Counted from the stretch's first letter, positions 1 through 5,617 are shown. The stretch: DNA of 5,617 bases from an uncultured Clostridia bacterium (GCA_946004305.1 CAMFZJ010000080.1:1-5617); one strand, 5' to 3'. The notes: a model not told the origin generated them from the sequence alone. Numbers and translations: made by a program.

Positions 1-52
1 GAACAACGGTGAGTTCAAGCTTGATATTAAATTCTGTGCAGGAACAGAATAA
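1..52 (+). CDS. C-terminal end of an upstream SipW-dependent-type surface protein (partial)
   Basis: An open frame enters from the left edge (first full codon at base 2) and stops at TAA 50-52, giving the tail NNGEFKLDIKFCAGTE. Only 16 codons are visible, so the frame assignment rests on similarity. The pattern G-x-F-K-L-D-I-K-F closely resembles the last strand of the TasA/camelysin-like domain in the next gene (GNQLDINIKFTTTW) and in the gene after that. The gap to the next start is 40 bases with no terminator-like hairpin, so the two genes are probably co-transcribed. I infer that this is another exported protein of the same class, one that ends right after this domain and so lacks the extra C-terminal modules of its neighbours. 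The tail is too short for certainty. Confidence 0.5.
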   Translation, partial: NNGEFKLDIKFCAGTE

Positions 53-92
53 GAATAATAAACTAAAATACTATATGGAATGAGGTGAGAAA

Positions 93-1283
93 ATGGACAA
101 ATTACAAAAAAACCTGGTGGCATTCTTTACAGAAGTTACTAAGAATGTTAAAACCGGTAAAAGGCAGTTAATAATGTCCTGTATCTCACTTTTTCTTACT
201 ACAGCTATATTGATTTCCGCAGTATTCTGCTGGTTTTCCCTTCAGGAGGCTAATACTGTAGGTACAATGAATGTTGACGCAGGCAATGGTCTACGACTTA
301 ACTATAATAACAACAACAGCAATGTTGTAGAAATCACTCAGGATATGAGTTTTAGGCCTGTTTCCAGCGTAAAGGGTCAAAACCTTTATTTTCCATCTGA
401 CGGTTCTTTCTTTACAAAAGACACACTTGAAGAAAAAACAGAAGAAATAACCTATCGGGCCGCTACAGCAGGAGATAAGAATTTTTCCTTCCTGCAGTTT
501 GACTTTGCACTGACTTCCTTTACTGACGGAACAGAAGTGTTTATTGATGAAAAAGAAACATATGTAAGAAATCATGATACTCAGGTTGCCATTCCTGCAA
601 TGAGAGTTGCCTTCCTTTATGACAACGGTAAAAATTCCGTTGTAATGAATCCTACAAAAAAGGAAAGATCTGTAAAGGCAGTTGACCTTGTAAACTTTGG
701 TACAGGTGAATGTTTAAAAACCACAACACAGGTTTCCAGACCTTTCTCCTACTATACTGCTTCAAACGGCCAGTCCCTTTTTACACTTAAAGAGGGTGAA
801 ACACAGACAATGTCTGTTGTAATATGGCTTGAGGGTACAGACAAGGATTGTGTAAACGATATAATCGGAAATCAACTTGATATCAATATTAAGTTTACAA
901 CAACATGGAATAATATGGATGAAATCACATTCAAGGATGTTTCAGGTAATAAGTGGATATCCAAACTACTAAAGAATAATGCACAGCTTCAGCTTGTATA
1001 TACCGATGCTAAAAATGTAGAAACAACCTATGATATGACAGGCTCCGGTGAAGAATTTACCTGCAAGATTCCAAAGACTATTGATAACGGAATAACCTTT
1101 AGATTAACAACTGCGAATAATAAATACGAATGGAAAACAGAGCCTGATGGAACGCCGTCAACCTATCGTGGTAAGAATGTTACATACTACGCAAAGGGAG
1201 AAGAGAAGGATCCTCGTGGTTACTGGAAGACTTCTGATACTGATAGCGACATAGAAATTAATGTTCCGGAAGAAGAATGGTAA
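93..1283 (+). CDS. SipW-dependent-type (TasA/camelysin-like) surface protein with C-terminal beta-rich module
   Basis: A 396-residue protein predicted to be exported. The start is fixed by GAGGTGAG at 82-89, just upstream of ATG 93. Residues 1-25 are a basic cytoplasmic leader, 26-46 a hydrophobic helix, and 45-49 FCWFS, comparable to the aromatic motif at the processing region of TasA/camelysin-type precursors. An Asn-rich linker (70-77) follows. Residues about 57-272 form the putative TasA/camelysin-like domain: IPAMRVAF at 167-174, a GET turn at 235-237, then IWLEGTD at 244-250 with Cys253 and the closing strand LDINIKF at 262-268. Residues about 277-380 form a second module (ITFKD... to GYWKT) that recurs in the next gene. 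The C-terminus is acidic and has no LPxTG motif or second membrane helix, so surface retention would need processing and assembly or an uncleaved helix. The gene shares an apparent operon with a SipW peptidase, its likely processing enzyme. Export and class are well supported; the molecular role is unknown, with fibre or matrix subunit the best guess. Confidence 0.85.
   Translation: MDKLQKNLVAFFTEVTKNVKTGKRQLIMSCISLFLTTAILISAVFCWFSLQEANTVGTMNVDAGNGLRLNYNNNNSNVVEITQDMSFRPVSSVKGQNLYFPSDGSFFTKDTLEEKTEEITYRAATAGDKNFSFLQFDFALTSFTDGTEVFIDEKETYVRNHDTQVAIPAMRVAFLYDNGKNSVVMNPTKKERSVKAVDLVNFGTGECLKTTTQVSRPFSYYTASNGQSLFTLKEGETQTMSVVIWLEGTDKDCVNDIIGNQLDINIKFTTTWNNMDEITFKDVSGNKWISKLLKNNAQLQLVYTDAKNVETTYDMTGSGEEFTCKIPKTIDNGITFRLTTANNKYEWKTEPDGTPSTYRGKNVTYYAKGEEKDPRGYWKTSDTDSDIEINVPEEEW
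921..1232 (+). other. Repeated beta-rich module, copy 1 (residues about 277-380 of the first full protein)
   Basis: Begins ITFKDVSGNKW, runs through a strand AQLQLVYTD, a turn with Met315, IPKT at 327-330 and ITFRL at 334-338, then Y-x-W at 345-347, T-Y-R at 357-359, VTYYA at 363-367 and G-Y-W at 376-378. The same order of landmarks appears at residues 422-539 of the next protein. The fold looks like the Ig-like carbohydrate-binding modules found in starch-acting proteins (strand, Met-containing turn, I-P, then an I-x-F strand), but the match is by eye and weak for this copy. Confidence 0.5.
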
Positions 1284-1287
1284 TAAA

Positions 1288-1309
1288 CAGGGCGGTTTTA
1301 TCCGCCCTG
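1288..1309 (+). other. Intercistronic GC-rich hairpin
   Basis: CAGGGCGG (1288-1295) pairs perfectly with CCGCCCTG (1302-1309), an 8-bp stem with a 6-base TTTTAT loop, starting 5 bases after the stop codon of the preceding gene. The bases after it (ATAACAGATTTAT) are not a clean T-run, so it is not a convincing intrinsic terminator on the plus strand. It could act as a leaky terminator, or as an mRNA processing or 3'-end stabilising element that sets different levels for the genes on either side. Confidence 0.6.
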
Positions 1310-1327
1310 ATAACAGATTTATATATA

Positions 1328-1338
1328 GAAAGGTGGTG
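1328..1338 (+). promoter_or_regulatory. Strong extended Shine-Dalgarno site
   Basis: GAAAGGTGGTG lies 5 bases before ATG 1344 (core AGGTGG ends 7 bases before it). With its flanks it matches the full anti-SD complement AGAAAGGAGGTGAT except at two positions. It fixes the start of the 751-residue protein and suggests strong translation. Confidence 0.8.
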
Positions 1339-1343
1339 CTACT

Positions 1344-3599
1344 ATGAAAAAGACATATAATATTTTCAAAAAAATCGGAAGACGAAACCTTGCCATTACC
1401 ATAGTGGCGCTCATTCTTACTTCAGTAATGTTGATTGGTGCAACATACAGTTGGATTGAAAATATTACTGCTGTTCAGATTACTAATAAACAACAAGACG
1501 GTACGGGCAATAATACCTCCACTCTTAAATTCGCAAGTGATATTGATGCAGGTGTAGTGCTTGGAAGCTGTGGACCCAATGGTATTATTCCGAATTACCC
1601 TAATATCAATGATGAATATGAATATACTACTGCTGTTAACCTAGGTTCTTATTTTAGTGAGTCCGGCGGTATGCACCTGACTACCTGTTCAGGTAACGGA
1701 GAAAGCTTCTACTTTAAAACTCTTAAAGGTAGTAGTGACGCTAAAAAATACCGCATTGGTACAGAAGATGATGAAAACGTAAACTACATTAGTGCAACAT
1801 TTATGGTAAGCTCTCCTGACGCAGAGGTTGATATGTGGTTTAACGCTCCACCTAAGGTTAATCTTACCGACAGCAATAATAATACAGATTCTATTGCCAG
1901 ATATTCAATCACAGTAGATGGTGAAACCAATGTTTACTCAAGCACCGGTGAAGAATACGCACATATTATTGACGCCGATGGCACAACTACTAAGATACCC
2001 GTTCGCAAAACAGCTGAATACACCTATGGACACAGCCAAAATGTTAAAGACGGAAAGAAAAACGGAAATGTTTTGTTCAGAGTTGGTGAAACACCAAAAA
2101 AAGTAACAGTCAGAATTTGGTTGCAATATGCTCCTGGAGAAGAAGAATATACTGACATTTATTCAGACGTAAAGCCCAATATTAATATGGTTCTTGTTTC
2201 TACTTGGGCTAAAACAAGAACAATTACTATACGAGATTGTACTTCACAAAATAAGAATGAGTATTGGATGTCAGGCAGTGACGGTGCAACATTGTTTGTT
2301 GCATTAGCTTCCGATACAAGTCGTTATTGGCAGGTTACCAATTGGAAAAACGGCACAGGTTCGGTTGATATTCCAAGTTACTATTACGCAGGAGAAAAAA
2401 TTTGTGTAATTCGTTGTAGTGATAAGGGATGGAATAATGGTAATGTGCAATGTAATGGTATTTGGTGCTGGAACTATTGGGAAACCGAGCTTCCAAAAGG
2501 CTTTGAGAATTTGATGTTTAACATTGTTGGTAATACACCTGCCATAGATAACAACGGTGCACCAAATCAAAATGATACAGGTTATAGCTTTTGGGGTGTT
2601 GCAGAACAAATAACCGTGACTGATAATGTAGGACTGACTCATGAAGTAGGTGTTGATGCTAATAGAATGTTGGTCAGAGATGTAGATACCGGAAACTATT
2701 ACCCTCTTTATGATACAGGAAACGGCTGGAGAGGATATATTCCAAGAACATCAGATAAAATTGAATTTTTATACAAAGAAGATACTTTCCAGAATAATGC
2801 AATTAACTCAAAAAACTCTACAAGTATTGGTGACAGCTGTTATCAGAATGAAGATCCTGATTACAGATGGGGATATACGAGCAGTATGAATAATCAAACC
2901 CGTCCATATAATGATGTAACCTACACTATATTATCAACCGATAGCGGTACATGGACTGATTTGATAGAAACCAACTATAGGCTTGCGGGCTATTTCAGCG
3001 GAAGTAGTAGTTGGACAGAGAATATTAAATTCTATAAAGAAACTAAAGACGATAAAGTTGCTTTTGCATATATAAATCTTAAGGCAGACAAACTAAGCCA
3101 AATTAAAGTAGTAGATGTATCTAACAGCGAAAATAAAAAGTACTACTCTAACAAAGGCGTTATGTGTAGGTCTAATAGCTCAGGTTGGTTAATGGAAACT
3201 ACTGTTTCTCAGAATATGGGCTTTATTTCCGATGGCTATGACGGAACATATAAATTTGAGTTTAATACAGAAACTAAAAAACTTTCCGTTACCTATCCCG
3301 GTGGCGGCGATAAAAGCCGAGTATATCTTGTGACAAATTATGACGGTTATCTTAAGTACGCTTATATGTGGAAAGATGGTACTTCAAATAAAAACGCAGA
3401 TTATCCGGGTCAGAAGATGGATAGTTTAGGAAATATTGATAGCTATTATATTTTTATTCTGAAATATCCAGACGGATTAATGCCTAATCGTGTTATCTTC
3501 TCCGGTCAGGGTAATGAAAACAATACAGATCAAAAATGGCAATCTATAGAGTTAGTTTTTAGTTCTTATCAGCTTTATACTAACCCAACAAAGCAGTAA
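1344..3599 (+). CDS. Large SipW-dependent-type surface protein with CBM26-like starch-binding module
   Basis: A 751-residue exported multidomain protein, start set by a strong SD site. Residues 1-15 are basic, 16-34 hydrophobic, followed by ATYSWIEN (33-40), the same aromatic-Ser-Trp pattern as its neighbours. Residues about 60-288 form a putative TasA/camelysin-like domain that closes with VRIWLQ (256-261), a gap, and strand INMVLVSTW (280-288), spaced almost as in the preceding protein. Then come several beta-rich modules: 292-420 with a Trp/Cys-rich patch at 363-379; 422-539; 543-652, ending YKFEFNTETKKLSVTYP (636-652), a strand common at the end of Ig-like starch-associated modules; and 658-740, which looks like CBM26 (YAYMW 672-676, YPGQKM 687-692, RVIFSGQG 716-723). 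No catalytic domain, sorting signal or C-terminal helix is visible. Likely role: a non-catalytic, extracellular glycan-binding (perhaps starch) component of an assembly processed by the SipW peptidase of this operon. Export is well supported; starch binding is inferred. Confidence 0.85.
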   Translation: MKKTYNIFKKIGRRNLAITIVALILTSVMLIGATYSWIENITAVQITNKQQDGTGNNTSTLKFASDIDAGVVLGSCGPNGIIPNYPNINDEYEYTTAVNLGSYFSESGGMHLTTCSGNGESFYFKTLKGSSDAKKYRIGTEDDENVNYISATFMVSSPDAEVDMWFNAPPKVNLTDSNNNTDSIARYSITVDGETNVYSSTGEEYAHIIDADGTTTKIPVRKTAEYTYGHSQNVKDGKKNGNVLFRVGETPKKVTVRIWLQYAPGEEEYTDIYSDVKPNINMVLVSTWAKTRTITIRDCTSQNKNEYWMSGSDGATLFVALASDTSRYWQVTNWKNGTGSVDIPSYYYAGEKICVIRCSDKGWNNGNVQCNGIWCWNYWETELPKGFENLMFNIVGNTPAIDNNGAPNQNDTGYSFWGVAEQITVTDNVGLTHEVGVDANRMLVRDVDTGNYYPLYDTGNGWRGYIPRTSDKIEFLYKEDTFQNNAINSKNSTSIGDSCYQNEDPDYRWGYTSSMNNQTRPYNDVTYTILSTDSGTWTDLIETNYRLAGYFSGSSSWTENIKFYKETKDDKVAFAYINLKADKLSQIKVVDVSNSENKKYYSNKGVMCRSNSSGWLMETTVSQNMGFISDGYDGTYKFEFNTETKKLSVTYPGGGDKSRVYLVTNYDGYLKYAYMWKDGTSNKNADYPGQKMDSLGNIDSYYIFILKYPDGLMPNRVIFSGQGNENNTDQKWQSIELVFSSYQLYTNPTKQ
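2217..2603 (+). other. Repeated beta-rich module, copy 2, with Trp/Cys-rich patch (residues about 292-420)
   Basis: Starts RTITIRDCT directly after the TasA-like domain, as copy 1 starts in the preceding protein. It continues with ATLFVALASD (315-324), a W-containing turn, VDIPSYY (341-347), ICVIRC (353-358), then an insertion with Trp363, Trp374, Trp376, Tyr378, Trp379 and Cys370/Cys375. It ends near YSFWG (414-418). Order and position match copy 1, but the second half is more diverged. Confidence 0.45.
2607..2960 (+). other. Repeated beta-rich module, copy 3 (residues about 422-539)
   Basis: Landmarks in order: ITVTDNVG (423-430), RMLVRDVDTGNYYPLYDTG (441-459), GYIPRTSDKIEFLYKED (464-480), Y-R-W at 507-509, T-R-P at 519-521, NDVTYTIL (523-530), G-T-W at 535-537. 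Copy 1 in the preceding protein has the same sequence of landmarks (ITFKDVSG, AQLQLVYTD, IP...ITFRL, YEW, TYRGKNVTYYA, GYW). This is the clearest evidence that the two proteins share a duplicated module. Confidence 0.55.
2970..3299 (+). other. Ig-like module of starch-associated type (residues about 543-652)
   Basis: Opens with NYRLAGYFSGSSSW (544-557), continues with a central region around FAYINLKADKLSQIKVVD (574-591), then SSGW (612-615) and a closing YDGTYKFEF...KKLSVTYP (632-652). The opening 'Y-x-L-x-G-x-F' and closing 'G-x-Y-x-F-x-F-x-T-x-x-L-x-V' strands are typical of small beta-sandwich modules attached to amylases and related proteins. Assigned by pattern only; ligand unknown. Confidence 0.45.
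3315..3563 (+). other. CBM26-like starch-binding module (residues about 658-740)
   Basis: The order V-Y-L (660-662), Y-A-Y-M-W (672-676), Y-P-G-Q-K-M (687-692), Y-Y-I-F (701-704), R-V-I-F-S-G-Q-G (716-723), N-N-T-D-Q (726-730) follows the family pattern of CBM26 modules (VYF, YAYxW, WPGxxM, YxVxxP, VIFxxGxG, QTxDL). The aromatic cluster 672/674/676 is where ligand-stacking residues would be expected. The length (about 80 residues) also fits. I did this alignment by eye from memory of the family. Confidence 0.65.
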
Positions 3600-3613
3600 T
3601 CTTAACCTATAGT

Positions 3614-3648
3614 GTTCTTTCAGAGCAGGTTTTCTGCATTGAAAAAAC
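3614..3648 (+). other. Weak imperfect hairpin between genes
   Basis: Arms 3614-3628 and 3634-3648 pair as GTT/AAC, TTTCA/TGAAA, one G-T pair and GCAG/CTGC, with two mismatches and a GTTTT loop. It is followed by TATTTTAATT. It might be a poor terminator or attenuator between the second and third full genes, but the low GC content and mismatches make chance pairing quite possible. Confidence 0.25.
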
Positions 3649-3674
3649 TATTTTAATTAAGACGAGGTGATACC

Positions 3675-4910
3675 ATGAACAAGATAAAAAAGCTTTTGAT
3701 TTTATGTTTAGCAATAGTACTTTGCACTTGTTGCGTTGTGCCATCTTTTTCATGGTATGACCACAACGGCAAGAATGATCTAAGCTCAAATCCTAAAAAT
3801 GCCATTAAATATTCCAGAGCCTTACCTGTTTACGGAGTTGTAAAGAATGAGAATGGGGATAACCTTACTATGACAACATACAAGGGTACCCTTGCCTCAG
3901 ACGGCGAGGTGTCATACGATGAAGAAACAGTAATTAAATCTATTACAGCAGAAAAAAGTGCAGATCTCGCATCATATAATACTACCTGCTATAAATCAGT
4001 AATAAAAAACACTTCAAAAAAAGATGTTTCAGTTGGATTGTATATTGAAACTGCCAACTATGGTAGTGGTGAGGACGATATTTGCTTTGGTACTTCTGAC
4101 CCAATTTGGAGAAGAATTACATCAGCTTCTATGAATACCCAAAATAAAACGAAGAAGATTTCCACAGGTACAATGCGCGTTTATTATAAAAAAAGTGTTT
4201 GGACTGAAGATAAATTCTATATAGTTGCATATAGTAATGATTTTAACCATAAGCTTTATCCTATGGCTACCTGTCCGGGTAATACTACGCTGTACTATTC
4301 GGATATTCCTTCTACATCAAAATACTTCTTCGTCACTTGTGAAGAAGATGTAGAACCAAGCCGTGACTATAGACGTACAAATGAAATTAGTAAAAGCGGT
4401 ATTTCCCTGGATACTACTGCAAGTAAATGTATCTATCTCCAAGAGGGCGAAATGGTTCCCGACAGCAATAATTCTGTTAAAAAGTATATGAAAGCTTTTT
4501 CAAAAGATATAAGCGGTACTAATATTGCTAATTTTGTTGATAGTTTATATTTAAGTACAGATACATTAAATGACGCAAATAAAGGCAGTGTTGCCTTGAC
4601 AAAGGGAACTGACTATATCGGCAGCAGTATTGAATATAGCTCTAATAATATCGGTATAGCAACTGTTGATGCAGACGGTAACGTAACAGGTAAAGCAGAA
4701 GGTACTGCAGTTATCACCACAACTGTTACCGGTACTCACGGCGATAAATACGAAGTAAAAACTACCGTAAACGTACAAAACCCATCTAAAACAGTTCCTT
4801 TGGTTCAGAATATTTTGGTACCGAAAAATGGAGAAGCTTCTGTTTGCTGGTATATTGATAATAAAACCGGGAAAACTTTGACTGACATTAAGCTTATGCT
4901 CACCCTGTAA
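3675..4910 (+). CDS. Secreted Big_2 (bacterial Ig-like) domain protein, likely SipW substrate
   Basis: A 411-residue exported protein; GAGGTGAT at 3664-3671 sets ATG 3675. Basic start (K3, K5, K6), hydrophobic 7-24, then PSFSWYDHNG (23-32), which shares the aromatic-Ser-Trp pattern with the two preceding proteins. Residues about 45-130 are a beta-rich region with YKSVIKNTSKKDVSVGLYIE (106-125). Residues 166-240 contain W176, YPM (195-197), a Y-S-D-I-P segment (208-212) and RRTNEIS (233-239), a faint echo of starch-module order. Residues about 304-367 are a Big_2 domain, with SSNNIGIATVD (322-332) and GNVTGKAEGTAVITTT (335-350). The tail 371-411 (VPKNGEASVCWYIDNKTGKT, 382-401) looks like the closing strands of an outer domain rather than of Big_2. 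No sorting motif. The gene is 12 bases from the SipW gene, hence probably co-translated with it. Exact function unknown; adhesion or matrix role is inferred. Confidence 0.83.
   Translation: MNKIKKLLILCLAIVLCTCCVVPSFSWYDHNGKNDLSSNPKNAIKYSRALPVYGVVKNENGDNLTMTTYKGTLASDGEVSYDEETVIKSITAEKSADLASYNTTCYKSVIKNTSKKDVSVGLYIETANYGSGEDDICFGTSDPIWRRITSASMNTQNKTKKISTGTMRVYYKKSVWTEDKFYIVAYSNDFNHKLYPMATCPGNTTLYYSDIPSTSKYFFVTCEEDVEPSRDYRRTNEISKSGISLDTTASKCIYLQEGEMVPDSNNSVKKYMKAFSKDISGTNIANFVDSLYLSTDTLNDANKGSVALTKGTDYIGSSIEYSSNNIGIATVDADGNVTGKAEGTAVITTTVTGTHGDKYEVKTTVNVQNPSKTVPLVQNILVPKNGEASVCWYIDNKTGKTLTDIKLMLTL
4584..4775 (+). other. Big_2 domain (residues about 304-367)
   Basis: Shows the family hallmarks: S-S-N-N-x-x-I-A-T-V-D, then D-G-N-V-T-G-K-A-E-G-T-A-V-I-T, then a final V-x-T-T-V-N-V strand. 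The family is an Ig-like fold common in surface adhesins; the domain is structural or adhesive, not enzymatic. Confidence 0.85.
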
Positions 4911-4911
4911 C

Positions 4912-4925
4912 AGGAGAAGAATTTG
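4912..4925 (+). promoter_or_regulatory. Ribosome binding site plus TTG start of the signal peptidase gene
   Basis: AGGAG (4912-4916) lies 6 bases before TTG 4923-4925, directly after the stop of the preceding gene (4908-4910). No in-frame ATG occurs before codon 30, which is inside the first membrane helix, so TTG is the only start that keeps a full N-terminus. The rare start and tight spacing suggest coupled, moderate translation. Confidence 0.8.
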
Positions 4926-5588
4926 GAAAAAACAAAAGCAAAATCAAGCCCCTTACATATAGTTAAAAATATACTTTTTGTTGTTACATTCGTTATTTTA
5001 GTAGTGGTAATGATTATGACCGTTACTATGAGAATTAACGGAGAAACTCCATCAATTTTCGGCTACTCGGTTTTCAGAGTAAGTTCAGGAAGTATGGAGC
5101 CTGAGCTTCAAATTGGCGATGTAATTCTAATGAAAGAATGTGACCCAATGGAGCTGAAAATAGGGGAAATTGTAACATACAAAGGCGTATACGGCGAGAT
5201 GGCGGGAAAGGCTGTAACTCATAGGGTAGTTAAAGAGCCTTTTATAAAGGGAAATGATTATTATATTCAGACAAAGGGTGACGCAAGCCAGGTTGTGGAT
5301 TATGATGTAAATGTAAACAACGTAATGGGAAAGCTTGAAATGAAGATGCCTTTTCTAAGCTGGATGTATGGAATTTTCGTAACACCTTTTGGGCTTTTAA
5401 TCATTATTGTATTAATAATAGGCGCATTTTTTAATGAGATAATCAACTTTTTCAGGGCTTTGGCAGGAGATATTCCTGAGGAGAATAGAGAAAGCGTTCA
5501 GGACATTATTGCAAGAATACAATCTGAAGATAATTCTGAAAATCCTCCACAGGATAAGGGAAAAAATCAGAATGAAAAACCGGATTAA
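4923..5588 (+). CDS. sipW: SipW-type (ER/archaeal-like) signal peptidase I
   Basis: A 221-residue membrane signal peptidase that would cleave export signals of a dedicated substrate set on the outer face of the membrane. Residues 13-36 form the first membrane helix. The catalytic serine is Ser57 in VSSGSMEP (53-60). The general base is His100 in AVTHRVV (97-103), where the bacterial Lep type would have lysine. KGD with Asp120 and a second Asp126 keep the six-residue spacing of the two aspartates important in eukaryotic Sec11. A second helix spans about 150-170, followed by a charged, polar cytoplasmic tail (171-221). B. subtilis SipW (about 190 residues) processes TasA and TapA; here the enzyme sits last in the operon after three candidate substrates. 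Family and catalytic residues are clear; the substrate link is inferred from context. Confidence 0.93.
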   Translation: MEKTKAKSSPLHIVKNILFVVTFVILVVVMIMTVTMRINGETPSIFGYSVFRVSSGSMEPELQIGDVILMKECDPMELKIGEIVTYKGVYGEMAGKAVTHRVVKEPFIKGNDYYIQTKGDASQVVDYDVNVNNVMGKLEMKMPFLSWMYGIFVTPFGLLIIIVLIIGAFFNEIINFFRALAGDIPEENRESVQDIIARIQSEDNSENPPQDKGKNQNEKPD

Positions 5589-5617
5589 TAGTATAGTATA
5601 ATAAATAATCATAAGGG

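Noticed and set aside
213..230. Possible lipoprotein cysteine at residue 46 (A-V-F-C) of the first full protein
   Set aside because: Phe directly before the Cys does not fit a lipobox; the Cys occupies the position held by Ser in the two sister proteins.
299..324. AAC/AAT-rich run as a possible tandem repeat
   Set aside because: It is a short Asn-rich linker in the protein; there are too few units to call a nucleotide repeat.
1288..1309. Classical Rho-independent terminator
   Set aside because: The stem is good but the downstream bases ATAACAGATT are not a T-run, and a similar gene with a strong ribosome site follows at once; kept only as a hairpin.
1918..2106. 62-codon plus-strand frame inside the large surface protein
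   Set aside because: Out-of-frame shadow of a region encoding a well-structured exported domain, with no separate ribosome site.
2304..2642. 112-codon reading frame on the minus strand, and shorter ones elsewhere
   Set aside because: They lie wholly or mostly opposite plus-strand genes with clear domains and ribosome sites; their translations show no coherent domain.
3720..3731. Possible lipobox (L-C-T-C, residues 16-19) in the 411-residue protein
   Set aside because: Position -1 is Thr and -2 is Cys, unlike the usual [AS][GA]C, and the hydrophobic stretch continues past the cysteines to the PSFSW motif, which fits the SipW-type signal better.
5597..5602. TATAAT hexamer after the sipW gene
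   Set aside because: No recognisable -35 box about 17 bases upstream, and the surrounding sequence is simply AT-rich.

Overview
The window reads as part of one plus-strand operon from an AT-rich, low-GC Gram-positive anaerobe, most likely a gut or rumen Clostridia of the Ruminococcus/Oscillospiraceae kind. This rests on AG-rich Shine-Dalgarno sites before every gene, the SipW-type secretion signature, and Ig-like and starch-binding-like modules that are common in such bacteria. The species cannot be named from the sequence.

Layout, all on the plus strand: (1) the last 16 codons of an upstream gene (to 52), whose tail resembles the end of a TasA/camelysin-like domain; (2) a 396-residue membrane-targeted surface protein (93-1283); (3) a short intercistronic GC-rich hairpin (1288-1309); (4) a 751-residue multidomain surface protein (1344-3599) ending in what looks like a CBM26-type starch-binding module; (5) a weak imperfect hairpin (3614-3648); (6) a 411-residue secreted protein carrying a Big_2 (bacterial Ig-like) domain (3675-4910); (7) a SipW-type (ER/archaeal-like, Ser-His-Asp) signal peptidase (4923-5588), 12 bases downstream and starting at TTG. 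The last 29 bases hold no recognisable gene. There is no gene-free stretch over 300 bases.

Working model: the last gene encodes the dedicated signal peptidase, and the three large proteins (probably also the truncated upstream one) are its substrates. All three have an N-terminal hydrophobic helix ending in the same small pattern, aromatic-[Ser/Cys]-Trp-aromatic/aliphatic, much as TasA and camelysin end in an aromatic-rich stretch just after their export helix. In Bacillus subtilis, SipW processes the fibre protein TasA. Here the equivalent exported domains are fused to repeated beta-rich modules, at least one of them CBM26-like. The attractive reading is a SipW-dependent extracellular assembly, matrix or fibre that holds or senses starch or a related glycan. 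The signal peptidase call is firm. The TasA-like assignment is well supported by shared motifs. Starch binding is inferred from sequence pattern only.
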